Origin: Scatophagus argus | Taxonomy: Eukaryota > Chordata > Actinopteri > Scatophagidae | Assembly: GCF_020382885.2 (NCBI RefSeq) | Contig: NC_058513.1 | Span: 13,169,641-13,233,640, forward strand | Direction: 5' to 3' | Length of the DNA: 64,000 nt | In this document: positions 49,901 to 58,463 of the stretch, piece by piece | How the letters are laid out: the number at the start of each line of letters is the position of its first letter | Position numbering within the stretch: position 1 is the first letter of the stretch | Notes under the pieces: generated by a model | What the model was told of the DNA's origin: nothing | The model's input: the letters and a program-made list of their open reading frames with translations, nothing else | The model's database searches: none | Program-made: the position numbers and the translations under genes

Positions 49901-52900
49901 GAGGATCTAAATGTGTTCCAAATGTGCAAGATGACAATGCTTGTATCCGGGAATCCGGGATACGCTTCACTGTTGTACAGTGGGAGGTGGAGACACGTTG
50001 TCTATCTTAACATATGTCAATGGTAACGAATGCTAGCATGCTAACATGGTGATCATCATAAACATTTCATTGGCTAAAGAATGTCAGTATATGTGAACAT
50101 GTTAGCATGCTGACCTTAGCAGTATTCTAAAAGCACTTCTAAAGTTAAGACTCACAGAGCTGCTGGTCTGGTTTTTTGTTTGTTTGTTTGTTTGTTCGTT
50201 TGTTTGTTTTTTTTGTACATTTTCGAATTGAAACAACCAATATCTTAATCAACAACAAAAATAACTATTACTGGCAGACCTGAAGCTATACGTGTAGCTT
50301 TACAGTGTTTTTACAAATTACAGTTATTTTCTCTTTCACCCTTTCTTCATATATTCCTTCCTGAATATTAAACATGCAGATTTAAGCCCACTGAGAGGCT
50401 TGGGTAAGATGTAGGGAACCACTCATTGTTATGTAATTACTGCATTTGTCATTGTCCTAAATTAAATTAATTCATAAGAACCAATAATGCTAATGGCCAC
50501 TCATATTTTTGCTTCACTCTGTGCTAATCTTAGCATTCACAAGACCCCAGGAGCCATTTACCTGAGAAAGATGTAGCAATTTTCCCTCATTAAAAATGTA
50601 GCTGGCAGTGGAGCAGGTGCAAACCTTAAAACAGCCCTCTGTGGTTGGCTGAAAGGCTGCACAGCTACTTAATGAGTTCCCTCTTTGCACGGCTCAGAGC
50701 AAATGGGAGAATCTGGCCGTGAATGAACAGAACAGTATTGTTCACATGAGCAGTGGCCTAAGCTTCCACTGAGCAGATCCACCCAAACACACCAGAATGC
50801 AAAGTGGAACTTGTGTTGAGATGAAAAAAAAACCAAAACACAATAAGCAGTTAAAGCAGTTTTTAACTGATGAGCTGATTCAGGAGGATGCAATCAGCTA
50901 ATTACAGCCAAGCTTCATTTGTGGGCATATGTAATCTGTTGGTCAGCTTTGTGTGACTGAATTACGTGTAAATGCAAATGTGGGGAAATCGACGTACATT
51001 TGGAGATGTGATATGATGTCTTGACACTTGCAGGTTGTCATGATTACAGCTTCAGCACTGATGCCAGTCATAATGGAGCTTGTACAACATACTGTAACCT
51101 GCTGTGGATTATCCCGACACCTCCTGCCTCTGCAGCTGTTGGTCTCATTGTTCTTCCTTTCAACATTGCCTCATTATGTCTCTGTGCTGGATAATCATAT
51201 GTACACTGGTCCGGTTTGAATGCCAGTCCAATCAATCAAGCCAGCGTCACTGTTTTATAAAGCCATGGCAATTTTTTTTTCTACACGTTTTCATTTAGAT
51301 GCAGTATGAATATTCCCATTTGCTGTGTTCACACCACCTGCTTGCCAAGACAGCTAGTAAACAAATACGACCCGTTTATATTTCATATGGTGTAGGCCTA
51401 TCTGACTGTCACCGTACAGCAGAAAATAGTCCTATTTGAGCAGAACCAAACCAGCTTGGCTGATAGTCTCTTTATTGTGATTGATGAGATTTACATGAAG
51501 AGGTGGGAATAAGAAAGACCACAAGCCCTCCTCATGTTAGGCCATCAAAACTGGTTTAATTCATAATGAGCCAAATCTTCATAACCACTAGCCACTCATG
51601 ATCATGTTGTACAAGATTTTTTTTTAACAGCAAAGTGAAATACTAACTAAAATATTGAAGCAGCCTACACACACGAGGCAGTTAGCTTAGAGACAGCTGA
51701 ACTGCTAGTGGCATCGATTCCCTTTCTTGCTCTTGGCAAGAAATGGAATTTTCCAAAATGTTGAACTAATTCTTTAATATAGAAATATAAGACAAGGTCT
51801 TGAAGATAATGCACTTTGACTGCCTGTATTTCCTTTTAAATCAACAATGTAAAAATATAAACTATCCTTGCTTTTAATTATGCATTTACTGTGGCCTTAC
51901 AGATCCCCTAACCCCGACCCTTATCCTCACCTAAACCCTAACCTTAACCACTGACCCAAAAATCATCTTTTTCCTGGCTTTTGTCCCTAATTGGACAAAC
52001 TGTCACCAGTTAACTCATCTTTTCTCTTAAATGTGTCCTTGAAAGTAGTCTAAGGCAAAAACACTCACACACTGTAGCTATAAAATGTACCCTAACTGTG
52101 TCTTTTTCATCATTTATGGTATGGTCAGCAGATTAATAAAACCTCAATGGAACTGATCAACAGATTTGTTTTTACTTTGACATTTAAGAAACTTTCTCTA
52201 ATGATAAACTGTAGAAAAGCCTAATTAATCCACTGGGATTCAAAGTTCTACAACAACAGCAAGACGAGTGAGTACCAATTACAGATGCTGGTAGTAAAAT
52301 AATTAGCTGATTAATCAGTTTGTCAATCGAGGAATCTAATTTAAAGCTTACATTTAGTCATTTGGCAGATCCAAGCCACAGCTGATCAAGGAGAAGCTTC
52401 TCAATTGAGAGGATTTTCTGTTTTCACAGAGTTATATCATAAAGAATTTAAATTCAGTGTCTTTTGATTATGGACTGTTGGTTGGACTTTAAAATCTTAA
52501 AAATGTGACAACATTTTTCACATTTTTCTAATGTTTTAAACAATCTAGTTGTCAGTTAGTCGAATCCCTGTAGACTACAGTACATAGGGTGTCCTTGTAG
52601 AGTATATGCTATAACACTGCTTTATGCATATTACTAAAAAGCCCAACATTAATAGCTCTTATGTCACCACACTGAATCATACATTAACTTTTTTGGGGAT
52701 TTAATTACATGAGGTGGAGATTACTGACAATATTTTGTCAGTACTGACAATATTTTGTGTGCGTCAAAGTCACCATAAAGATACAATTTCAATGGTTGGA
52801 AGATGCATCGAATACCCACCTTCTACAAATTTAAAACAAAGGGCAATGTGGGTGTACATCCCCCAAACATGCCACCAAAGGCTCTAAAGAAAGGCCCCAT

Positions 52901-55327
52901 CCCTCCCTTCCTGTTCACCTCTTCTGTCAGTCAAGCACAGATACAATTAGACAGGTGAGGCAAAAAATAATTTTCTATTTTCACTTTTTACACAACAGTA
53001 CTAATTTGCAATTCAATTACAAATTCTCCAACTAGCTTTCTATGTCCTCGGGGGCCCAGGGCAGCGGAACACACACCTGCATGCCACCAACCATGGTTCA
53101 AATTAACACAGCCACTGTCTGGCAGATATTGATAAGACTATCTTTCTGCACCGAAATTTCTCAGCAACGACATCAAACGACTGTCCGATTGTCAAGGTGG
53201 AGGCTTGGATCCAAGCCGTTGCTAATGGACTGTTCCTCAGAGATCCCTCACGCCAACTGATGATAAAAACAGTTTCGATCTCAAATATCATTTAAAGCTG
53301 TGTTATCAATGCAATTCCTTGGTCTTACTTAAAAACATTATTCCAAAGAGTTGCATTCAGTGAGGCATACAAAGTTTAAAGTTTGAGGAAAACAAGATTG
53401 GCACTTGATGCCCTGAGGTGGTCTATCAGTATCGAGTGGGAAAAAGTTGGATCCAGCTCAGCTCTAACTTTATTTATCTTGACTTGAAACCCACAACCCC
53501 CAGAATATGTAAAGCATATGCAAAAAGTGCTCCACACAAGTTACAGAATAATATAATGCCTGGTGTACATCCAGCCATCATTATCCCACCCAGTCCTCTG
53601 AAACAAGATCCCAGTCACTACCAACCAGCACTAAATAATAAGGTCAGGAGACTCATCCTCAACATTTAACAGTTACATGCCATGAGAGAAAACAAGTCTC
53701 ACCTGTTAGACCTGGACTGGTACATGAAGATTTGTGATACCGAGGTAGCTATTCCTGTACCATCTCTGTTTGTGACAGGACATTATGGGCAATGGTGCAA
53801 ATTCCTGAGCAGGATTTTACATAACTTTGATTTATCAGCGATATAGTTTGGATTAACCAAGAAAACAGACACTCCCTTTTGGCCATTTTATGCAGTAATG
53901 AATTTTTGTGTCATAATATACGTCATATTGCTATATCATAATGTACCCTGATTTTTTTTTTTTTTAATCACTATCACCCACTCATTAACTGTGGGTTTGT
54001 TGTCACAAAATGTCAGTGTTTGTGTCAGCTTTCTCAGGTTGACTATATGGGATTCAAATAGTTTATTAGGTGACTTAAACCTTGTGATTAGACCTTGTGG
54101 TCAAGAATATTTTATTTCCAATAAATCCACTGATTATATTCTTAGTTAATACATTTTTCTCTTAATCTATGAAATATCAAAAGATTCAAAATGCTGAAAG
54201 ATATTCAGTTAGCTTTCATGTATGACAAAGAAAAGCAGCAAATTTCAGAAGCTTGAGCTATAAAAACTGTAAATTCATTTTCAGTCATTCAACTAATTCT
54301 TTCAGCTCTAATTGCGATTTGACCACATTTAGTTTTGTAGGAGATTCATATTGTTTGTAAAGTGATACATACATTTATTATCTACGTCTAGTGAATAGTC
54401 CTTGTGACATGGCCGAACAGACTACAACAAAGCTGCCCTGAATTACATCTGGACAAAAAAAATGTGTGAATGTGAAATTCTCGTTCCCTTACACATGTTA
54501 TTTACGACATAAGGAACACACTGATGTCTTGCTGTGTGGGTTTTCAGTCTCAAAGCCCTGGAAGCCTCCTAACTGGGAGCCCTACATTTTACGTGCAATA
54601 TGGCAGATCGATGGGTATTGATCACTGACTACAGACACTGTTCAAAATATCACATTTACCCAGAAGGAGCTTGGAAATGGCTTTTGAGACTTGGGCTAAT
54701 GTCATGGATTTCCTTTGAGTTGTATTTCATTCACTCTAAGAAGGTCCATACATAAAAACGTCAATTAAGAGCAGTAAAAATGCATCATAAAATAGCAGCA
54801 TGCTTGGCACGTCAGCCAATTAAAAGGGCTGTCAGTGGATGAAATACCATGAGAAAATACCTCATCAAAAACAAAAGAGAAAATAAAATAAAACGTGAAA
54901 CTATCAATCATTTCATGAGGCACGCACGTGCATTTGCAATCTGTGCACACAGACACGGTGTGATTTCTTAACTATTCTTTGATTTCTTGCACTAACTGTT
55001 CACACTGCGTGCATGTGCACTTCAGAGCGACAGCGAACTGTGCGCAAAAGCACCTGAGAAAACCACCCGCGTTACCTCCACAGCCTCAGCATGTCGAGGT
55101 AAGGCTACGACAACAGCGCTTGTATAATTACACTAAAACACATCACTCACGTCTCTGAAGCGATTCCAGTGTTTAATCTTACGGCTGTACTGGGAGATGG
55201 TTGACAGCCATTGCTCATCTTCCATGAAATTCCCGGCTTTTCCTTCCTCTTTCCCACTTTTCACGTCCACCTGGAGCGAGAAGCCCACCAGCAGCCACAG
55301 GCAAGCGACGGTACGCACAACAACCAT
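16948..55327 (-). CDS. spock2: Testican-2 (SPARC/osteonectin, CWCV and Kazal-like domains proteoglycan 2)
   Basis: Secreted proteoglycan of the extracellular matrix, prominent in brain and lung in other vertebrates. Coding exons in gene order are 55327-55151, 37486-37478, 35376-35331, 28063-27949, 23712-23604, 23096-22982, 22258-22139, 22012-21794, 18730-18668, 17813-17676 and 17093-16948. They total 418 residues (human 424). Domains: signal peptide about 1-20; testican N-terminal region with NFMEDEQWLSTISQYS; follistatin/Kazal-like segment about 86-176 with SPVCGSDGHNY; SPARC-type EC domain about 193-304 with two EF loops (252-263 and 284-295); thyroglobulin type-1 domain about 308-370 with CWCV at 349-352; and an acidic Glu-rich tail ending EADDGGYIW. 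Ser-Gly pairs at 377-378 and 382-383 are likely glycosaminoglycan sites. The EVE insert, tail and EC sequence favour SPOCK2 over SPOCK1. All exon phases agree. The intron after exon 6 probably uses a GC donor. Confidence 0.95.
17094..17675 (-). other. spock2 intron 10
   Basis: AT-rich intron between the thyroglobulin-domain exon and the acidic-tail exon. Nothing recognised. Confidence 0.5.
17814..18667 (-). other. spock2 intron 9
   Basis: Short ORFs on both strands overlap this intron and its flanking exons, but none shows a family signature. Nothing else seen. Confidence 0.5.
18731..21793 (-). other. spock2 intron 8
   Basis: Holds a fragment (about 20665-20735) of the element found in the 3' UTR and a diverged tandem duplication (about 21020-21200). 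Otherwise AT-rich noncoding sequence. Confidence 0.5.
21020..21200. repeat. Diverged tandem duplication, unit about 107 bp
   Basis: Two adjacent copies share the series 'catttaatgatatctt...gaaattgtaccaccgtagg' and 'aacttaatgacatctt...caaattgtaccacggtag', each followed by GAG(A)TCAAG. This was read by eye and the boundaries are approximate. Confidence 0.55.
22259..22981 (-). other. spock2: spock2 intron 6 with likely GC donor
   Basis: On the minus strand, exon 6 ends ...ACCAAACGTG and the intron begins GCAAGT. This joins phase 1 to the next exon and gives TKRESCTGQDLADLG, matching the testican pattern P-E-T-C-T-G. A weak GT donor three bases earlier (AAAC|GTGGCA) is also in frame and would give TKQSCTG instead. 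The GCAAGT site matches the rest of the donor consensus better. Confidence 0.6.
23990..24420. repeat. Dispersed percomorph repeat, copy 1
   Basis: Includes a 'tagcatgctagcatattaac' motif cluster, then 'aaagtattggacaaagtaga', 'gatgctggcgctatag', 'aaaagtcagggatcacc' and 'aaatgtcatggcaacctgtc'. These match in order a repeat family I know from percomorph genomes (gatgatggcgctag, aaagtcaggggatcacc, accaaatttcatggcaat). Its tail motif appears twice (24195 and 24310), suggesting internal duplication. A reverse-orientation copy lies at 47855-48180 and a partial one at 49985-50165. Confidence 0.55.
24604..24627 (+). repeat. (TGTC)n microsatellite
   Basis: About five to six perfect tandem TGTC units. 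Confidence 0.9.
27109..27622 (-). mobile_element. Relic of a Tc1/mariner transposon with truncated transposase
   Basis: The ends 'tatatagacaaaagtattgg' (left) and 'caatactttaatttatatag' (right) are inverted copies, typical of fish Tc1-like elements. Between them a minus-strand frame at 27110-27550 encodes the C-terminal part of a Tc1 transposase: NLNASAFRDILDNAMLP, a disrupted stretch, then WLDEFGVEELDWPTQSPDPN and PIQHLWDESEHRLRARP. The SPDxNPIxHLWD segment is the conserved third acidic region of the DDE domain, with Asp-Pro-Asn in place of the usual Asp-Leu-Asn. The N-terminal DNA-binding half is missing, so the copy is dead. Confidence 0.85.
28064..35330 (-). other. spock2 intron 3
   Basis: 7.3 kb of AT-rich sequence. 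A CT/CA-rich low-complexity patch covers 28570-28770. No exon, complete element or RNA gene was recognised; scattered short ORFs are unsupported. Confidence 0.5.
28570..28770 (+). repeat. Pyrimidine-rich low-complexity tract with (CA)n
   Basis: Strongly C+T biased, with an embedded (CA) run near 28667-28685 and CTCCC repeats near 28730-28745. It gives rise to three overlapping spurious ORFs. Confidence 0.8.
35377..37477 (-). other. spock2 intron 2
   Basis: Contains a 115-codon plus-strand frame (36199-36546) with no known family. It overlaps a fragment (36233-36270, 'gtctgtatgctaaacagcc') of the inverted-repeat element family, so I treat the frame as chance. Confidence 0.45.
37478..37486 (-). 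CDS. spock2: 9-nt microexon of spock2 (Glu-Val-Glu)
   Basis: On the minus strand, a long polypyrimidine tract and CTGCAG acceptor (plus 37487-37492) precede GAAGTCGAG, followed by a GTTAGT donor. It encodes EVE in phase 0 and joins NRFRD of exon 1 to DDYIKN of exon 3, reproducing the FRDEVEDDYIK of human testican-2. SPOCK1, as I remember it, lacks these residues. It lies 17.7 kb from exon 1 and 2.1 kb from exon 3. Confidence 0.88.
39403..39429 (+). repeat. (CA)n microsatellite
   Basis: About 13 CA units with one CG interruption. Confidence 0.9.
40011..40573. mobile_element. Non-autonomous Tc1/mariner-type element with TA target duplication
   Basis: Flanked by TA on both sides (40009-40010 and 40574-40575). 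The left end reads CAGTGCATCCGGAAAG; the right end is its inverted counterpart, CTTTCGGGGAGGCACTG. The right arm continues inward through 'ccattttggaatgagactct' and 'gtagaattttgagggaaaaa'. The left arm has the matching 'ccctcaaaattctacac' directly after CGGAAAG, so the stretch between was deleted. The interior ('cacaatcctgtctcagaggt', 'tttaccacaggtggactcaa') matches a high-copy fish transposon family I recognise. There is no transposase ORF. Confidence 0.85.
41658..41680 (+). repeat. (TCTA)n microsatellite
   Basis: Short run of CTAT/TCTA units with one interruption. Confidence 0.8.
42205..42370. repeat. Fragment of the inverted-repeat element family
   Basis: Contains 'ttgctttctggcagataagg', 'taaatatgaagctacaagca' and 'gtagccagttagctaagcac', in the same order as the family seen at 15814-16541. 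Confidence 0.55.
46668..46696 (+). repeat. (CA)n(TA)n compound microsatellite
   Basis: About ten CA units followed by four to five AT units. Confidence 0.9.
47855..48180. repeat. Dispersed percomorph repeat, copy 2 (inverted relative to copy 1)
   Basis: The reverse complement contains 'gaccaaatcaaagtgttg'-like sequence, 'gacctgatgatggtgct', 'agaaaagttaaggaatc' and 'gttgttgagatatac', parallel to the copy at 23990-24420. 'gcatgttagcatgctgatgt' marks the other end. Confidence 0.55.
49985..50165. repeat. Dispersed percomorph repeat, copy 3 (partial)
   Basis: Carries 'aatgctagcatgctaacatg' and 'catgttagcatgctgacctt' followed by 'ctcacagagctgctgg', the TAGCATGCTAAC portion of the family only. Confidence 0.5.
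50173..50213 (+). repeat. (GTTT)n microsatellite
   Basis: About nine GTTT units with one GTTC interruption, inside intron 1 of spock2. Confidence 0.9.
51675..51778. repeat. Fragment of the inverted-repeat element family
   Basis: Read on the minus strand: 'ttaaagaattagttcaacat', 'tttcttgccaagagcaagaa', 'gctaactgcc'. This is the same order as the left arm of the element at 15814. Confidence 0.55.
51903..51952 (+). repeat. Short CCCTAA-rich degenerate array
   Basis: Several imperfect CCCTAA/CCTTAACC units in about 50 nt. Telomere-like in motif only; more likely low-complexity sequence or part of an old transposon. Confidence 0.5.
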
Positions 55328-55560
55328 GTTGCTCAGGCAGTTTGGTCTGGGATGTTATCTCCTCCTGCTGCTGCTGTTGTCCTCTTGCCAAGAATCCACA
55401 TACAAGACTGCTGCTGCTGCTGCTGCTTCAACAGACTGGATGGAAACAGGAGAGAGAGGAGAGGGGAGAGAGGAGAGGTAGGGAGAGATGGGAGGGAGGG
55501 AGGGAGGGAGGGAGGGAGTTCAATCAAATTCTACACTAATCATTTATTTCTGCTTACTTG
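55328..55560 (-). promoter_or_regulatory. spock2: spock2 5' UTR and proximal promoter region with simple repeats
   Basis: Upstream of the start codon (minus strand), the transcript would read through a CAG-type trinucleotide patch (plus 55360-55430, CTGCTG units) and a pyrimidine-rich tract formed by GGGA and GAGA repeats (plus 55450-55519). The frame stays open on both strands because of the repeats, but no upstream in-frame start extends testican. No TATA box was recognised. Confidence 0.4.
55490..55519 (+). repeat. (GGGA)n microsatellite
   Basis: About seven GGGA units just upstream of spock2 exon 1. Confidence 0.9.
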
Positions 55561-55607
55561 GTTTCGTTATTTCAGCGTCTCTTTTTTGTTTTCTTTTTGT
55601 AAGCAGC

Positions 55608-55629
55608 AAACACACACGCACACACACAC
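55608..55629 (+). repeat. (CA)n microsatellite
   Basis: About ten CA units with one CG interruption. Confidence 0.85.
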
Positions 55630-58250
55630 TCGGAAATCACACTGCAAATGAATCATACAAGTGGAACATTGCTGTACTGATGATCAGTCAGGTTTTATTT
55701 ATGTATTAACATGCTTTTGGAAACACACCAGTGTCTGTCTGATATTTATGCCAATACGGCTCTATAGCAGAGCCAGGCAGTGATATGAGCGAGTCAATTA
55801 AATAATAAACCTGGAAGAAATGTGAGAAATGCTGGAAAAGTGCTGGCTAATGCCATAAGGCAGTGGTGTCCAAAGTGGGGCTCCACAGACTGCTGAGGGT
55901 CACCCAGGGACTCTCAAGTGTCCTCAGGGAAACTGAGGTTATCTTCAACTTAAAATGAGCTCCATTTCGTTCTTAATTTGTTCATTAGCAGCAAAGAGAG
56001 TAAATGTGTTAGTTACTCAGCTCGGCTTTGTCTGTATCATGGTTGGCTGCTTTAACTTACAGCAACACCACACAACCTTGTCTCCTGGAAATGATGTTTA
56101 CATGGAACTAATACGTAACAGCAAACATGTTTGTTTCTCTGGAAATTCAATAATTCCTGATACTAAATACTGAAAGCAACTTATCATTGTGTTATATATT
56201 TTTTTTCTACCGGTTGTTAAAGTACATAAAATGGTGATCATTATAACCGAAGAAAGAGAGAAGAAACTTCCCTCATTTGTATTACATAAGTACTACATCA
56301 CACAGAAATTTCTTGATGTCTTATGTGGATGTCCTCAATAAATCAACCTCGAGTCCTTGACAAAAACTTAAAACAGTCTTTCATGGGTGTGAACACAATA
56401 ATGTAAGAATGAGTCTGTGTCATTTAAGAGGCTAAACGTAATATATGTGAACTGCTGCTGCGGTGCTACTTTTCCTTAAACAATCTGTGACCTACACAGT
56501 TTTGCTGTACCTGCACATCATTTTAAGTCTGCCGACGTTATTCCTGCTGCTCCCCAAAGTCTCTCTCTCTCCCTCTGCTCTCCATTTCATCCCTCCTGAA
56601 GATAAACATAATCCAGCGCCCTGCTCAGACTCATTTGAGTTTAAGGTTACCAATATTGGCTGAGCCCGAGTGGCCAGGGGTAGGATCATATTCCCGGGAT
56701 GCCGCTTAGTTGGCCGAACTGACTCTGACACTGGCATCAAAATAGTTGATGTGGCAAATGCGGGCTTTTCCTGAGTGTGCAGAGCTTCAGAACTGGGAAG
56801 CAAGGGCAGCAGGAGAAGTGTCCCGCAGCGTCAGCCAGCTGTGCACATCAGCATTGCGTGGTGCTGGACATGATGTGTTAATCAAGAGTCAAGTCGTCAG
56901 TCACGTCGAGATAAGGATGAACGTGCTGCGGATTGATGGCCACACAGCTGAACTGGCTTGCTCAGAAGCGTTTAAAGACTGTGTTCCACTTTGCATCATT
57001 AGTCTTTAAAGATTGTTTGAGATGGTATTGGGAAGCCTGTCTGTCGACTGTGGCAGAGAGAGTCTCCTCAGGGACTCCTACACGTGTAAGAACGGCAACA
57101 GCACAGCACAAAGATGAAAGCTTTGAGTGGGTTATTTTTTAACGACCTAACTTTTAGGGATGAGAAGACTCTAAGGATCTGTTTCCTTTTTAATTGCAGA
57201 GAGCTCTTCTGCTCCATCGATATCTGAAGTCACTGCATGGTGACCAGGATCCCTGAAGGGCTAGTAATCACAGAAAACCATTTTTATACGTACTGTACAT
57301 GTGGGACAGGCAAAAAATGATTCTCTAGCTTGTCTGTGTTTTACTGATGACATTCAATTCCTCAAAACAGATTAATAAGTTCAGCTACGAGCTGGTCATC
57401 TCTTTAAATACAACAGTCACAACCACAGATCACCGCCTAAATGTTCAATTTAGATCACACCTGGTTATTGGGAACGCCCTGATAAATGGATTCACTTCTC
57501 AATTTACTAAGTGAGAATTTGTGCCTCCCAGCTAGTCTTGATCACAGTGGAGAATAACCTCAGACGAGATGAAATTAAGTCACATTTTAACACCTCAGAT
57601 GGTCTTGTTGGCATCCAGCTACAAGTCTCCTGCCCCTCTGAGGCAGGCGACCTGAGAAATGGGGAACCACACTAGATTTAAAAAGCCAAGCTCAATCAGC
57701 TACTTATCTTTACTGCTAATCCTGGTATTAAGGCTTAAGTTGATTTTATTCATTAATTTTTGTATCGCCTGATTGAACTTGTACATGTTGTCAAAGGCAG
57801 AAATGTGCAGACTCTTATATTTTAAACACGAAAGCAGCTCCAAACAACTTGCTTAACACCCTCTTCTCTACATGTCAGAGCCACGCTATGGAAGAGTGCT
57901 TTTAATTGTAAAGAGATTAACTGATGTCATCAGTTCCACTTCTTCCTTTCTAGGCAGATGTTGATAAAGTTATCTATCCTGTTCACCAAGCATCTTCAGC
58001 TTACACGAAAGGAGTTAAGGGTGAAAAAAAAAGCTTATTTGAATTACATCAGACAACACTGAAAGCAGCAAAATATAAAGGGTTATTCATCTACAAACGT
58101 GTAATCTTTTTCTGTCTCGCAAGGCCCGACAAGAACTGGTCTGCTTACTGTGGTCGTACATATTCTCATTTGATCTAACAAAGGTGTGAGGACAGCCTCA
58201 GGAATTCCTGGTACACAATTAACCGAAACAGGTCATGGATGGATGCTTTA
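55630..58250. other. Intergenic region upstream of spock2
   Basis: AT-rich, with short unsupported ORFs, including an 87-codon frame at 56746-57009 with no family signature. No exon was recognised. Confidence 0.4.
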
Positions 58251-58252
58251 CA

Positions 58253-58262
58253 TTTATTTATT
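58253..58262 (-). promoter_or_regulatory. Double poly(A) signal
   Basis: Two overlapping AATAAA hexamers (AATAAATAAA) on the minus strand, about 95 nt after the stop of the candidate terminal exon at 58356-58463. Confidence 0.5.
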
Positions 58263-58355
58263 CCTGCCAAATAAAAACAGAATGTTAAAATGAAGAACAT
58301 CCTGCCACCGTGAGAGAAAACACAACCCAAACAGATGCTAATTTTCCCAAGTGAT

Positions 58356-58463
58356 TTAAACAAAAGATTCAACAACACTTCGCTGCGAGTCCATTCGTGT
58401 TCCCCATCTGATGGTTTCTTCTCCGGCCAGAACGCTTTCCATCCTGCCGACTTCATCGATCAC
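58356..58463 (-). CDS. Candidate terminal coding exon of an unidentified gene
   Basis: On the minus strand, a pyrimidine-containing acceptor (TGTGTTTCAG) is followed by 35 codons and TAA in phase 0. The peptide starts VIDEVGRMESVLAGEETIRW and ends SQRSVVESFV. A double AATAAA follows about 95 nt later, so acceptor, open frame, stop and poly(A) signal occur in the right order. In human the gene upstream of SPOCK2 on the same strand is ASCC1, but this peptide does not resemble the ASCC1 C-terminus I know. No upstream partner exon was recognised as far as the window edge. It may be the 3' end of an unknown neighbour or a coincidence. Confidence 0.4.
   Translation of the reverse strand: MIDEVGRMESVLAGEETIRWGTRMDSQRSVVESFV

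Larger units (their letters stand above)
37487..55150 (-). other. spock2 intron 1 (17.7 kb)
   Basis: Very long first intron. It holds a Tc1/mariner-type non-autonomous element (40011-40573), fragments of the 3' UTR element family (42205-42370 and 51675-51778), two copies of the second dispersed repeat (47855-48180 and 49985-50165), CA and GTTT microsatellites, and a CCCTAA-rich patch. No exon other than the microexon at its far end was recognised. The two longest open frames (44417-44878 minus and 44559-44930 plus) overlap antisense and show no family signature. Confidence 0.5.

Noticed and set aside
51903-51952. Interstitial telomere array
   Set aside because: Units are few and imperfect; there is no run of exact CCCTAA repeats.
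56746-57009. 87-codon ORF upstream of spock2
   Set aside because: No homology recognised, no signals, and the composition is like the surrounding noncoding DNA.
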